DNA from: Pseudomonadota bacterium | GTDB taxonomy: Bacteria > Desulfobacterota > Desulfobulbia > Desulfobulbales > SURF-16 | Direction: 5' to 3' | DNA: 63,130 bases | Assembly (NCBI GenBank): GCA_018816555.1 | Contig: JAHIVT010000003.1 | Span: forward strand, 1-63,130 | Shown here: positions 12,534-21,855 of the stretch, piece by piece | How positions within the stretch are numbered: position 1 is the first letter of the stretch | Layout of the letters: each line of letters begins with the position of its first letter | Position numbers and translations under genes: made by a program | The notes under the pieces: generated by a model | What the model was told of the DNA's origin: nothing | What the model saw: the letters and a program-made list of their open reading frames with translations, nothing else | Databases searched by the model: none

Positions 12534-13328
12534 ATGGCACAAGATTCCCAGCATAACCGGTCAAAAATCAACGACTCGACCGATACCGACACAGGGCCAT
12601 CCCTGGGCAGTTATCTACAGCGTGAACGGATAAAAAAACAATTCAGTCTGGAGGAGATCGCAGAGCAAACCTGTATCAACATTGGGACACTGCGAGCAAT
12701 AGAAAGCAATGACCGCAGTAAAATGCCGGCGGAGGTGTTTTCCAGGGGATTTATCAAGCTGTATGCAAAATTCCTCGGAATTGACCAACAGGAAGTACTC
12801 GAACGTTATGATCGGGAAATGGGGCAGTCCGACGAAGAAAACATCAGAAATCATGATGTTTTCTACAATGAAAAACTGGCTGAATCTTCATCTTTTTTAA
12901 GTCTGCGTAAAATTTTCTTTCTACTCATTCTACTCGCGCTCTTTGCCCTTGGATACTATTTCTTTCTCTACTCCGAATCGCCGACATCCCGCCGCTCATC
13001 TTTTTTTCAGGGTTCAGGGAATCGATCTCTTTCATCACAGATTAATGAAAAATTTGAGACGGTGCAGACTCCCGTTCAAAACCACTATGCTTCTCCATCC
13101 GCAACAGGGAACTCTTACTCCTCGCCAACCTCTCCCTCTGCAGGCAAACCTTCATCATATAACGCCGACAGTAACGCCGACAGTCAAAACCAGGAAACCA
13201 CGTCATTCAATAATAACAATGATCAAACCCTGCCACAGTCAGTGTCTCCCCAGGCCGGAGAAGCATCCACAGAAATCTCTCCTGCCGCCGGTATTGAAAA
13301 TCAAGAGGCACCGCCTCCTGCCCGGTAA
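12534..13328 (+). CDS. RodZ-like helix-turn-helix membrane protein
   Basis: At 264 residues it contains an HTH_25/Xre-type helix-turn-helix near residues 20-90 (GSYLQRERIKKQFSLEEIA ... FSRGFIKLYAKFLGI). One transmembrane helix follows at about 125-148, then a long Ser/Pro/Asn/Gln-rich periplasmic tail. This is the layout of RodZ, which links MreB to cell-wall growth. The beta-rich C-terminal domain of classical RodZ is not visible, so the tail is low-complexity and function is inferred. The ATG at 12534 has GGAG five bases upstream and is preferred over an in-frame start at 12507. The stop overlaps the recO start by one base (TAATG), indicating translational coupling. Confidence 0.75.
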   Translation: MAQDSQHNRSKINDSTDTDTGPSLGSYLQRERIKKQFSLEEIAEQTCINIGTLRAIESNDRSKMPAEVFSRGFIKLYAKFLGIDQQEVLERYDREMGQSDEENIRNHDVFYNEKLAESSSFLSLRKIFFLLILLALFALGYYFFLYSESPTSRRSSFFQGSGNRSLSSQINEKFETVQTPVQNHYASPSATGNSYSSPTSPSAGKPSSYNADSNADSQNQETTSFNNNNDQTLPQSVSPQAGEASTEISPAAGIENQEAPPPAR

Positions 13329-14083
13329 TGTCTTTTCTCCAGTCCCGCGCCATAGTCCTAAAGGTCATGGACTATGGCGAATCAGATAAAATCGTCATAT
13401 TTTATACTCAACATTTCGGCAAATTGAAGGCCATCGCCAAAGGGGCTAAGCGAAGCAAAAAACGATTTGTCAACAAACTTGAATTCTTTTCCCTGCTGGA
13501 TATCACGATTGTTCCCGGTCGTCTTTCCACCATGGGCCGTATCGACAATGCCAGTCTGGTTAACCCCTTTCCCACATTACGTGAAAACTATCACCGTTAC
13601 ACCGCAGCCATGCTTGTCTGCGAATTAATGGACCAGTGGACAAGGGAAAATGACAGTGACGAACCACTCTTCCAACTGCTCTGCTGGTGTCTGCATGAGC
13701 TTTCAGAGAGAGACAGTATTGCGGAAACCGTCATTTTTTTCCTGATCAAAATGCTCGATCTGCTTGGCATGGGTCTTATGCTGGAACATTGTCTTGTTTG
13801 CGGTGAAATGGAACAGACTACCCTTCCCTATTATTTCAGCCCGGCGCAAAGCGGCATTATCTGTTCACGTTGTTGCCGGACAAATGATATCAGGCTGATC
13901 CCATTGTCAATGCCGGCTATCAAAAGTATGCAGATGGCCAGATCCCTGCCGCTGACAAGACTAAACCGCCTTAAAATCTCCGGAAAATCACTTGCTGAAG
14001 CGGCAATGGTCCTCAAACTTTATTGTAATTTTCAGTTGCAGCGTGAAATTCATTCCTGGAAACAATTCAACTTTGCCCAATAA
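13328..14083 (+). CDS. recO: DNA repair protein RecO
   Basis: RecO works with RecR to load RecA on SSB-coated single strands. The 251-residue protein has an N-terminal OB fold opening with SRAIVLKVMDYGESDKIV and KAIAKGAKRSKKRF, both highly typical. The helical C-terminal half carries a four-cysteine zinc site (CLVCGE ... CSRCC, about residues 157-182). It overlaps the preceding gene by one base. Nearly 400 bases without a convincing gene follow. Confidence 0.93.
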   Translation: MSFLQSRAIVLKVMDYGESDKIVIFYTQHFGKLKAIAKGAKRSKKRFVNKLEFFSLLDITIVPGRLSTMGRIDNASLVNPFPTLRENYHRYTAAMLVCELMDQWTRENDSDEPLFQLLCWCLHELSERDSIAETVIFFLIKMLDLLGMGLMLEHCLVCGEMEQTTLPYYFSPAQSGIICSRCCRTNDIRLIPLSMPAIKSMQMARSLPLTRLNRLKISGKSLAEAAMVLKLYCNFQLQREIHSWKQFNFAQ

Positions 14084-14402
14084 GTTGCCCAACGAGACCA
14101 TTGTATCCTCATCAATATTGTTCTCAGTTGTAATTTCTTCGAAAAAAAAATTTCTTACACTTTCTTCCCTAATAAATCTTCCGAAACCGAAAAAAAATCA
14201 CCACGTTCTCTGTTTGCATTCTCACCTAAGTATTAATACTCACATGAATTTTTCAGATTGTTTCATTTTCAGGCACATTCAACCCAGTAAATCTACCTAT
14301 TGATTTTTTCCTTAAAAGCTCGTATCACCGCAATTTGTGTCTATCAGGATGTTATTTTATTGATTTTCTATATGAAATTATACGCTGTGCAAACAGTGCG
14401 AT

Positions 14403-14432
14403 TTGGAACTTTCTGTTTATTGGACTTATTAT
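14403..14432 (+). promoter_or_regulatory. Candidate promoter of the symporter operon within a 397-base gap
   Basis: The gap 14084-14480 is AT-rich and holds no recognisable gene. Within it, TTGGAA (14403-14408) and TATTAT (14427-14432) are separated by 18 bases, a reasonable sigma-70 arrangement about 50 bases upstream of the small subunit ATG at 14481. I saw no sigma-54 type -24/-12 pair or riboswitch-like fold. Confidence 0.35.
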
Positions 14433-14480
14433 CTTACAGATTCACAATTGTACATAAACAAATTACGACGGAGGGAATGC

Positions 14481-14732
14481 ATGAAAAAAGATTTGAAACT
14501 GTACTGGAAAAAAAATCTTTCACTGATGGTTGTCCTGCTATCCATTTGGGCAATTGTCTCCTACGGCTTCGGCATCTTATTTGTCGATCAGATGAATGCC
14601 ATTAAAATCGCCGGCTTTCCACTTGGCTTCTGGTTTGCTCAGCAAGGCTCCATCTATGTCTTTGTGGTCCTTATCTTTATTTACTACTTTATCATGAAGA
14701 AAGTTGACGAAGAATTCGACGTTCACGAATAA
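14481..14732 (+). CDS. DUF4212 small subunit of a sodium/organic-acid symporter
   Basis: This 83-residue membrane protein opens MKKDLKLYWKKNL. Two hydrophobic helices sit at about residues 15-35 and 52-74, with GFPLGFWFAQQGSIYVFV between them, which is the hallmark of DUF4212. Such proteins are encoded just before ActP-like solute/sodium symporters and are regarded as their small subunit. The start at 14481 has a strong GGAGGG ribosome binding site. Its partner begins 260 bases downstream. The substrate is probably acetate or a similar monocarboxylate (inference). Confidence 0.88.
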   Translation: MKKDLKLYWKKNLSLMVVLLSIWAIVSYGFGILFVDQMNAIKIAGFPLGFWFAQQGSIYVFVVLIFIYYFIMKKVDEEFDVHE

Positions 14733-14992
14733 AGATTTTAATTGAGGCCAGAACATCAGGATAAATCAACCTGCACCAAGTTCGTAAAGGCTCCAGTCAC
14801 TTTCGCAAACAGCAACAAATCGCATCAGTCTTGAACAGCGTCGGATCGGCCGCAAAATACGATTCGTTATTCAGGAAAAACCCACAACACGGGGAAACTC
14901 CGATGACTTCGGTGTTTAAGATTGTATTACAGGTCCGTCCAAAAGACATTCATGCTGAATATTAAAGACAAATTCATAAAGGAGAAAAGATA

Positions 14993-16768
14993 ATGTCAAT
15001 TCTGACATGGACTTACATAATGGTTGGAATCACCTTCAGCCTTTATCTGAGTATAGCTTGGATTGCTAGGGTTAAGACAACCAGTGGATTTTATGTTGCC
15101 GGTGGCGGTGTTTCACCTCTCGCCAACGGCATGGCAACAGCTGCTGACTGGATGAGCGCCGCCTCTTTCATTTCCATGGCCGGTCTGATCTCATTCATGG
15201 GCTATACAGGTTCAATCTATCTGCTCGGCTGGACCGGCGGTTATGTGCTCCTGGCCCTGCTGCTGGCGCCCTATCTGAGAAAATTCGGCAAATTCACCGT
15301 TCCTGACTTTGTCGGTGATCGCTATTATTCAGATATTGCCCGTTTTGTCGCCCTTATGTGTGCTATCTTTGTGTCATTCACCTATGTTGCCGGACAGATG
15401 CGCGGCGTAGGCATCGTCTTCAGTCGTTTTCTTGAAGTGGACGTCAACACCGGGGTACTCATCGGTATGGCCATCGTTTTCTTCTACGCCTCACTGGGTG
15501 GCATGAAGGGTATCACCTATACACAGGTGGCTCAGTACCTGGTGCTTATTGTGGCCTATCTTGTCCCGGCTATTGCTATTTCATTAAAAATCACCGGAAC
15601 TTTCATACCGCAGCTCGGCTTTGGCTCCACCATTGCTGAAGGTGCCAATGCCGGCAAATATCTGCTGGATGTTCTCAATCAACTTAATACGGACCTGGGA
15701 TTTTCCGCATACACCCAAGCCTTCGGCCCGGGCAGCAAGTCCATGCTGGACGTTTTCTGCATCACCATGGCGCTGATGGTTGGTACGGCAGGCCTGCCCC
15801 ACGTCATCGTCCGCTTCTACACGGTTCCCAGTGTTCGCGCTGCCCGCCTCAGCGCCGGTTACGCGCTGCTTTTTATCGCCATTCTCTATACCACCGCACC
15901 GGCAATCGCTTCCTTTGCCCGCTACAACATGATTAACTCCATCAGCGGCGTTGAATATTCGAAAGCCCCTGCATGGTTTAAAAACTGGGAAAAAACAGGC
16001 CTTATCGCCTGGTCTGATAAAAACCAGGACGGTATTATTGAATATTTTCCAGGCGACCCCTTTACCGGCAAACCCACATTCACCGGTGAAAAAGGCTCCT
16101 ACGGTCAGGAACTTCTTTCAAACAGCCCCACCGACAACAAGAATGAGCTTTTCATTGACCGTGACATCATGGTTCTGGCAAACCCGGAAATCGCCAATCT
16201 TCCTCCCTGGGTTATTGCTCTCGTTGCCGCCGGTGGTCTTGCCGCTGCCCTTTCAACCGCTTCCGGTCTGTTGCTGGTAATTTCTTCATCCATCTCACAT
16301 GATCTCTACTACCGTCTCATCAACCGCAACGCCTCTGAAAAACAGAGATTAATGGTTGGCCGTATCATGATAGGACTGGCTGTGTGTGTGGCAGGATATT
16401 TCGGTATTCATCCTCCGGGCTTTGTGGCACAGGTTGTGGCCTTTGCCTTCGGCCTTGCCGCTTCATCCTTCTTCCCGATTATCGTTCTTGGCATTTTCTT
16501 CAAAAGGGCAAATCGCGAAGGGGCAATCTGCGGTATGATTGCCGGCATTTCCTTCACCTGTTACTACATTGTCAATATCAAGTTCCTGGGCGGCACCCCC
16601 TGGCTGCTCGGCATCAGTGCTGAAGGAATCGGTACCGTGGGCATGCTCATCAATTTTATCGTGACCCTGCTTGTTTCCTTTATGACCGCTCCTCCGCCGG
16701 CTGACGTCCAGGAGATGGTGGAAAACATCCGTTTCCCCAGGGGAGCAGGTGCCAGTATTGATCACTAA
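14993..16768 (+). CDS. ActP-like sodium:solute symporter (SSS family), large subunit
   Basis: A 591-residue polytopic inner-membrane transporter of the SSS family. The sequence FYVAGGGVSPLANGMATAADWMSAASF (read in pieces) near residues 33-60 is typical of the acetate permease ActP branch. GLAAALSTASGLLLVISSS near residue 410 is the conserved sodium-site helix. Residues about 320-400 form a hydrophilic loop, longer than in E. coli ActP, containing an EF-hand-like stretch SDKNQDGIIE (Asp342, Asn344, Asp346, Glu350). The gene pairs with the DUF4212 subunit upstream, has a good AAAGGAGAAAAG binding site and ends before a strong terminator. For a sulfate reducer, uptake of acetate, lactate or propionate would be sensible, but the substrate cannot be read from sequence. 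Confidence 0.88.
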   Translation: MSILTWTYIMVGITFSLYLSIAWIARVKTTSGFYVAGGGVSPLANGMATAADWMSAASFISMAGLISFMGYTGSIYLLGWTGGYVLLALLLAPYLRKFGKFTVPDFVGDRYYSDIARFVALMCAIFVSFTYVAGQMRGVGIVFSRFLEVDVNTGVLIGMAIVFFYASLGGMKGITYTQVAQYLVLIVAYLVPAIAISLKITGTFIPQLGFGSTIAEGANAGKYLLDVLNQLNTDLGFSAYTQAFGPGSKSMLDVFCITMALMVGTAGLPHVIVRFYTVPSVRAARLSAGYALLFIAILYTTAPAIASFARYNMINSISGVEYSKAPAWFKNWEKTGLIAWSDKNQDGIIEYFPGDPFTGKPTFTGEKGSYGQELLSNSPTDNKNELFIDRDIMVLANPEIANLPPWVIALVAAGGLAAALSTASGLLLVISSSISHDLYYRLINRNASEKQRLMVGRIMIGLAVCVAGYFGIHPPGFVAQVVAFAFGLAASSFFPIIVLGIFFKRANREGAICGMIAGISFTCYYIVNIKFLGGTPWLLGISAEGIGTVGMLINFIVTLLVSFMTAPPPADVQEMVENIRFPRGAGASIDH

Positions 16769-16900
16769 GCTGCTGTAAAAAAACAACTGTAACATCTTCA
16801 TGCCGTGAATGGCATAAGGGGCCGTCACGAAATTATTAGAGATGTAATGGTTATTGCTTAACGGCCCTTAAGATTTAACAGTAAATAATACTCTCACCCA

Positions 16901-16934
16901 AAAAGACGCGCAGCAGATGCTGCGCGTCTTTTTT
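16901..16934 (+). terminator. Strong intrinsic terminator of the symporter operon
   Basis: A GC-rich 13-15 bp stem (AAAGACGCGCAGCA with its complement TGCTGCGCGTCTTT) closes a minimal loop and is followed by a run of T. Because both flanks are A/T runs it may stop transcription from either side. The rest of the 420-base gap to 17188 shows only a weaker imperfect hairpin near 16815-16870. Confidence 0.9.
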
Positions 16935-17188
16935 TATTGCTTCCACCGGAAAAAATCAGCCGAAACTTGAAATTGTAAATCGCTCTTGTATCCTCTTTTC
17001 TTCCATGGTAGATATTTCACATCAATAAATTCTGCCCTTATGACTATGCAATTAACTTACGATGCAGACCAGAAGCATCCCTTGGCCGGGTGAACCGGCT
17101 CCTGAATCTCTCAAGAAACACCGATCCGTTTCCCAAAAGATAAACAAGTTCCCCCCCCCTGCACTACAGCTGTATATGGAAGTGGTCC

Positions 17189-20100
17189 ATGGCTGACTTT
17201 GACGATTCGTTATTTATTTTTCGCGACGAGCAAGGCAAACGTTGGCCGCGACTGCGTCTTGTCCTGATGATTGCCAGTCTACTTTTTTTGATGGGAACCG
17301 TCCTTTTTGTAAGATATCTCATCATAACGCCCCAGCTGCAGCTGCCTGCAGAAGTCAAGCAGCTGCGTGCTCATTTACGCAACGGGTTACAGCTTCAGGA
17401 CCTCCTGCCCGGCTCCCATATGCCGGCGCCTCTCTGGCTGCGTTTCAGCAAAACCAAAGGACTTTCGCCTGCCTCCTCAACGACCAAGGACCCTGCTACA
17501 CCGAAAATGGATACCGCAGCCCCCGAGGTGCATCTTGGCTTCTACGCCAGCTGGGATCCGGACAGTTATGATTCCCTCATGGCGCATGCCGGCCAACTGA
17601 CCCATATCAGCCCGGAATGGTTAACTCTTGTCGACGGTGAAGGTACCCTGCAGGTGAAAACCGACCGGCAGGTGCAGGATATAGCCAAAGACAAAAAAAT
17701 TATCTTATTGCCGCTCTTGCGCAACCTTGTGGGCGACTCCTGGCAACCGGAGGCTGTCGAAGGACTAATCAATGGCCCGCAGGCGCGGCAGGATCAGTTT
17801 ATCGCCCGCGTACTTGACCATCTCATGGAGGCGGATGCCGGTGGTGTGCTCATTGACTGGAACCAGATCGACCCGGCCTATCGCGATTCTCTTACTCTGC
17901 TTCTCAGCCGTCTGGCTGATGCACTGCACCAGCAGAAAATGCAGCTCTGGCTATGTATACCCGTAGGACTTGAACTGAAAGCCTTTGACCTCGAGACCCT
18001 CTCCCCTGTAGTCGATCGTTTTGTGGCCGTGCTCCATGATGAAAACTCCGAAGTGGATCCCCCCGGCCCCATCGCCTCCCAGCCCTGGTTTGACGGCTGG
18101 CTGCAGACTCTTCTCGCTTACGGAAAACCTTCCCAATGGGTGGTCGCCATCGGCTCCTATGGTTATGACTGGGCAAAGGGACAAAAACAGGCACATACCA
18201 TCGGCTTTGCCGATGTCCAGACCCGCGCCGGCCGGGCCGGCCTGCACGACTGCCGTTCCCAGCAGCCGGTTTACAATCCCCACTTCACCTATATGGATGG
18301 CGATACGGAGCACACTGTCTGGTTCCTGGATGGTGTGACGTTTTTTAACCAGGCATGTTCCGCCCGGCGGTTGCATGCCGGCGGTATTGCCGTCTCGCGG
18401 CTGGGGACCGAAGATCCCGTCATCTGGCAGGTCCTGCCCTTGGCCCGGCCCGTTACTGTACTGTCTGCTGCTCTGGACTTCCTCAGCCCCCTTGTCCCGG
18501 AAGATGTTGTGTCACAGTTGGGTGAGGGAAATTTTCTGATGATCGAGGACCATCGAACCAACGGTTATCGGGAAATAGCAGTGGATGCTGCAGGGAAACT
18601 AACGCTCATTTATAAGATATTTCCGTCCTATACCACTATCAGCCATCAGGGCAAGGGACAACCGGATGATGTGGCGATTTCCTTTGATGATGGACCAGAT
18701 CCCCAGTGGACCCCGGCCATTCTCGATATCCTCAAGGCCAAAGGTGTTAAGGCCTCTTTTTTCATGTTGGGTGAGCGCATGGAGAAAAATCCCGCCCTGG
18801 CCAAAAGAATTATCCTCGAAGGGCATGAAATCGGTGTTCATACTTACACCCATCCAAATCTGGCAAATGTTTCCCAAGACCGTGCCCGGCTTGAACTGAA
18901 TGCCACCCAGCGGCTCATTGAAACGGTCACCGGTCACTCGACTTTCTTATTCAGGCCGCCTTACAATGCCGATTCCGAGCCTCATTCACCCGAGGAACTG
19001 GTGCCGATTAAAATTGCCCAGGGTTTGGGCTATCTCACCGTGTCCAGCGATATAGATCCTGAGGACTGGTCTCGACCAGGAGTTGATGCCATTGTGAAAC
19101 GGGTGAAGGAACAGCGTCAGCAAGGCAATGTCATCCTGCTGCACGATGCCGGCGGCAACCGCAGCCAGACCGTCGCCGCCCTGCCCTTGATCATCGATTA
19201 TCTTGAGGCCCGCGGGGACCGACTGGTTTCACTCGGTCAGTTACTGGGAGCATCCGCCTCCTCCCTCATGCCGCCGTTACCGGAAAATCATCCGCCACTG
19301 CAGCGACTGATCGGAGACAGCGGCTTCCGCATCATGCATATGGTTGGAGAGCTGGGTTGGGCCTTCATGATCGTGGCCACCATTCTGGTTACCCTGCGCA
19401 CCCTGGTTGTGGCAGTTCTTGCCCAGAGCCATCGGCGTCGCCCCTTATCTTCCCCAGCTGCTGCGGCCGAGAAATTCCAGCCGCCGATCAGTATTGTCAT
19501 TGCCGCCTTTAATGAAGAAAAAGTGATCGCCCGCACTCTGCAAAACCTGCTGCGCACCGACTACGCCGGGGAAATTGAGATCATCGTGGTCGACGACGGC
19601 TCCACTGACCGAACGGACTCGGTGATAAGGGAAATTGCAGGCAATGATCCCCGTCTCCACCTTCTCAGTCAGGACAATCTGGGCAAGGCCCGTGCCCTTC
19701 GTACCGGATTCCACAACGCTCATCATGAAATCATTGTCACTCTCGACGCGGATACTCTTTTTCAGCCCGATACCATTGTTCACCTGGTGCAATCCATGCA
19801 GGATGAGCTGGTCGGGGCCGTATCAGGCCACGTCAAGGTCGGCAACAAACAGACCCTTGTCGCCCGTTTCCAGGACCTGGAATATACTTGCGGTTTTAAT
19901 CTTGACAGACGGGCTTACCAGCAGCTTAACTGTATCACGGTGGTGCCTGGTGCGGTAAGCGCCTGGCGCCGTTCGGCCGTAACGGCAGCGGGCGGGATCA
20001 GCAGCGACACCCTGGCTGAAGATACGGACCTGACCCTCAGCCTGCACCGCGCCGGCTACCGGATCGCCTATGCCCCCCTGGCCGTTGCATGGACCGAGGC

Positions 20101-20554
20101 CCCGGAAAACTACGCCTCACTGGCTAAACAGCGATCTCGTTGGGCCTTCGGTACCCTCCAGTGTCTCTGGAAACACCGGGACCTGGTTGGCAACCCCAGA
20201 CACAAAAGCCTTGGCTGGTTCAGTCTGCCTTCCATATGGCTTTTTCAGATACTGCTGGTGGCTGTCAGCCCTCTGGTCGATGGTCTGCTTATTTTTTCCC
20301 TGTTTTTTGATATTAAATTCTCCATCTTACTGTATTTATTTGCTTTCCTTGCCATGGATCTTCTAATAGCGACATTGGCATGCTGGATGGAGAAAGAATC
20401 TCTCAAGACAGCCTGGCGCATCCTGCCAATGCGTTTTCTTTACCGCCCCCTGCTGGCCTGGGTGGTCTGGAAATCCATTATACGTGCCGCCAAGGGCGCC
20501 CTGGTCGGCTGGGGCAAGCTGGAAAGATCCGCCTCTATTACTCTTAAAAACTAA
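17189..20554 (+). CDS. Three-domain polysaccharide synthase: GH18-like, NodB deacetylase, GT2
   Basis: A 1121-residue fusion. A membrane anchor (about residues 23-46) leads into a GH18-like barrel (about 113-450). A polysaccharide deacetylase/CE4 domain follows (about 488-690) with SFDDGPD, HTYTHP, RPPYN and LLHDAGG motifs intact. After a membrane helix comes a processive GT2 (about 765-1000) with DDGSTDRT, LDADT, EDTDLT and QRSRW, and then C-terminal membrane helices. In the GH18-like domain the catalytic Glu position is Asn225 in IDWNQ, so it is probably a non-hydrolytic binding module. The family is expected to polymerise and deacetylate a beta-linked amino-sugar or related glycan across the inner membrane. 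It is followed after 18 bases by a GH26-like lipoprotein, presumably acting on the same polymer. Confidence 0.85.
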   Translation: MADFDDSLFIFRDEQGKRWPRLRLVLMIASLLFLMGTVLFVRYLIITPQLQLPAEVKQLRAHLRNGLQLQDLLPGSHMPAPLWLRFSKTKGLSPASSTTKDPATPKMDTAAPEVHLGFYASWDPDSYDSLMAHAGQLTHISPEWLTLVDGEGTLQVKTDRQVQDIAKDKKIILLPLLRNLVGDSWQPEAVEGLINGPQARQDQFIARVLDHLMEADAGGVLIDWNQIDPAYRDSLTLLLSRLADALHQQKMQLWLCIPVGLELKAFDLETLSPVVDRFVAVLHDENSEVDPPGPIASQPWFDGWLQTLLAYGKPSQWVVAIGSYGYDWAKGQKQAHTIGFADVQTRAGRAGLHDCRSQQPVYNPHFTYMDGDTEHTVWFLDGVTFFNQACSARRLHAGGIAVSRLGTEDPVIWQVLPLARPVTVLSAALDFLSPLVPEDVVSQLGEGNFLMIEDHRTNGYREIAVDAAGKLTLIYKIFPSYTTISHQGKGQPDDVAISFDDGPDPQWTPAILDILKAKGVKASFFMLGERMEKNPALAKRIILEGHEIGVHTYTHPNLANVSQDRARLELNATQRLIETVTGHSTFLFRPPYNADSEPHSPEELVPIKIAQGLGYLTVSSDIDPEDWSRPGVDAIVKRVKEQRQQGNVILLHDAGGNRSQTVAALPLIIDYLEARGDRLVSLGQLLGASASSLMPPLPENHPPLQRLIGDSGFRIMHMVGELGWAFMIVATILVTLRTLVVAVLAQSHRRRPLSSPAAAAEKFQPPISIVIAAFNEEKVIARTLQNLLRTDYAGEIEIIVVDDGSTDRTDSVIREIAGNDPRLHLLSQDNLGKARALRTGFHNAHHEIIVTLDADTLFQPDTIVHLVQSMQDELVGAVSGHVKVGNKQTLVARFQDLEYTCGFNLDRRAYQQLNCITVVPGAVSAWRRSAVTAAGGISSDTLAEDTDLTLSLHRAGYRIAYAPLAVAWTEAPENYASLAKQRSRWAFGTLQCLWKHRDLVGNPRHKSLGWFSLPSIWLFQILLVAVSPLVDGLLIFSLFFDIKFSILLYLFAFLAMDLLIATLACWMEKESLKTAWRILPMRFLYRPLLAWVVWKSIIRAAKGALVGWGKLERSASITLKN

Positions 20555-20572
20555 GAACTTGTTCAAGTGATC

Positions 20573-21736
20573 ATGAAGATGGGTTATACGAAATTGACAG
20601 TCAGCTATAGATTGGCGATAAAACGCTTTTCCACCCCGTTAAAACCGCCGGTCGCTTTGCTGGTATTATTGCTGGTTTTGTTGACTGGCTGCAACAATCA
20701 GGAACCCGTCACTCCCTCCGCCAATAGGGCTGCCGCCGAAAAAATCTCCACAGTTGTCTTCCCGGCCACCGGTGCTTTTACCGGTGCCTACATCGACTTT
20801 GGTGATTTTGAGGACGATGTGACGCTTGAGGCAATTGAAAAATTTGAAACCATGGTCGGCAAACACCAGGCCATCATTGCCTCCTCAAGTTTTTGGGGTG
20901 AACAGAAATTCCCGAAAAGGAATGTGGAACTCATCTACCGCCACAATTCCATTCCACTGATTTTCTGGTCGCCATGGGATCGTCCCTATGTGGAAGACAG
21001 GCCTCCTGACCGTTTCAGCCTGAATAACATTCTGGCCGGCAAATGGGACGAGTATATCGACCATTGGGCCGATGAGGCTCGGGCCATCGATAAACCGTTG
21101 CTGGTATCCTGGGGACTGGAGATGAACGGCGAATGGTTTCCCTGGTCCGGCTTGCATTATGGAGGCGGGCAGCTTGTTACCGCTGCTGAACAGCCTGTCA
21201 GATATGTCGGACCGGAACTTTTCAAACAGACCTATTGCTATGTGGTATCACGGGTAAGGGCCCGTGGAGCAGACAAAATTCTCTGGGTCTTCCATGCCAA
21301 TAATCTCTCCTTCCCTTCCGCACCATGGAACGCCATTACGCAGTACTATCCAGGATCTGATGTGGTTGATATCCTGGCTCTGAGCGTCTACGGCAAACTC
21401 TTTTCCTATACTCCGTGGGTTTCACTTGAAGAGGCCATGGACAAAGGCTATAGGGAACTTTGTCGCCTTGATGCCCACAAGCCGCTTATCGTTGCCGAGT
21501 GGGGGGTTGGGGAATTTCCGCAAGCAGGCGATAAGGCTGCCTGGCTTGAGAAGGCTTTTGGCGCTTACCAAAAAAAATTTCCGCGGGTCAAGGCCGCGGT
21601 TTACTGGCATGAACGGTGGCAGAATAAAGATGAAACGTACAGCAATCTGAGGGTCAACTCCTCTCCGGAGTCTTTGGCAGCGTACCGGCAAGCAGTAGCG
21701 GATCCTTACTGGCAGGGCAACCAGCAGCAGAGGTGA
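20573..21736 (+). CDS. GH26-like glycoside hydrolase lipoprotein
   Basis: About 387 residues. The N-terminus carries a hydrophobic segment ending LLTGCNN, a lipoprotein signal with Cys as the lipidated residue. The body is a TIM-barrel of the GH26 beta-mannanase type: GLEMNGEWFPW near residue 185 carries the expected acid/base Glu, and IVAEWGVGEF near residue 310 the expected nucleophile Glu. An in-frame GTG at 20567 and ATG at 20579 are alternative starts; no strong ribosome site decides between them. Because it follows the GH18/CE4/GT2 synthase within 20 bases, it probably trims or releases the polysaccharide made by that enzyme. Substrate specificity is unknown. Confidence 0.78.
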   Translation: MKMGYTKLTVSYRLAIKRFSTPLKPPVALLVLLLVLLTGCNNQEPVTPSANRAAAEKISTVVFPATGAFTGAYIDFGDFEDDVTLEAIEKFETMVGKHQAIIASSSFWGEQKFPKRNVELIYRHNSIPLIFWSPWDRPYVEDRPPDRFSLNNILAGKWDEYIDHWADEARAIDKPLLVSWGLEMNGEWFPWSGLHYGGGQLVTAAEQPVRYVGPELFKQTYCYVVSRVRARGADKILWVFHANNLSFPSAPWNAITQYYPGSDVVDILALSVYGKLFSYTPWVSLEEAMDKGYRELCRLDAHKPLIVAEWGVGEFPQAGDKAAWLEKAFGAYQKKFPRVKAAVYWHERWQNKDETYSNLRVNSSPESLAAYRQAVADPYWQGNQQQR

Positions 21737-21855
21737 TTTTCCGGGTGAGGAACCGCCTCTGCCATATTACCATGGCATGAACATGACATGGCATTATTGG
21801 AAAAAATTCCTAAGAACACAGTATTTGACCAGAGCCGGCTCCAAAATTCCTGCCC

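Noticed and set aside
14300-14605. Open frame overlapping the DUF4212 gene start
   Set aside because: The DUF4212 frame has clear homology and a strong ribosome site; this overlapping frame has none.
16815-16870. Imperfect hairpin around AAGGGGCCGT / ACGGCCCTTA after the symporter gene
   Set aside because: It contains a bulge, a long loop and no T-run; the strong terminator at 16901 explains termination.
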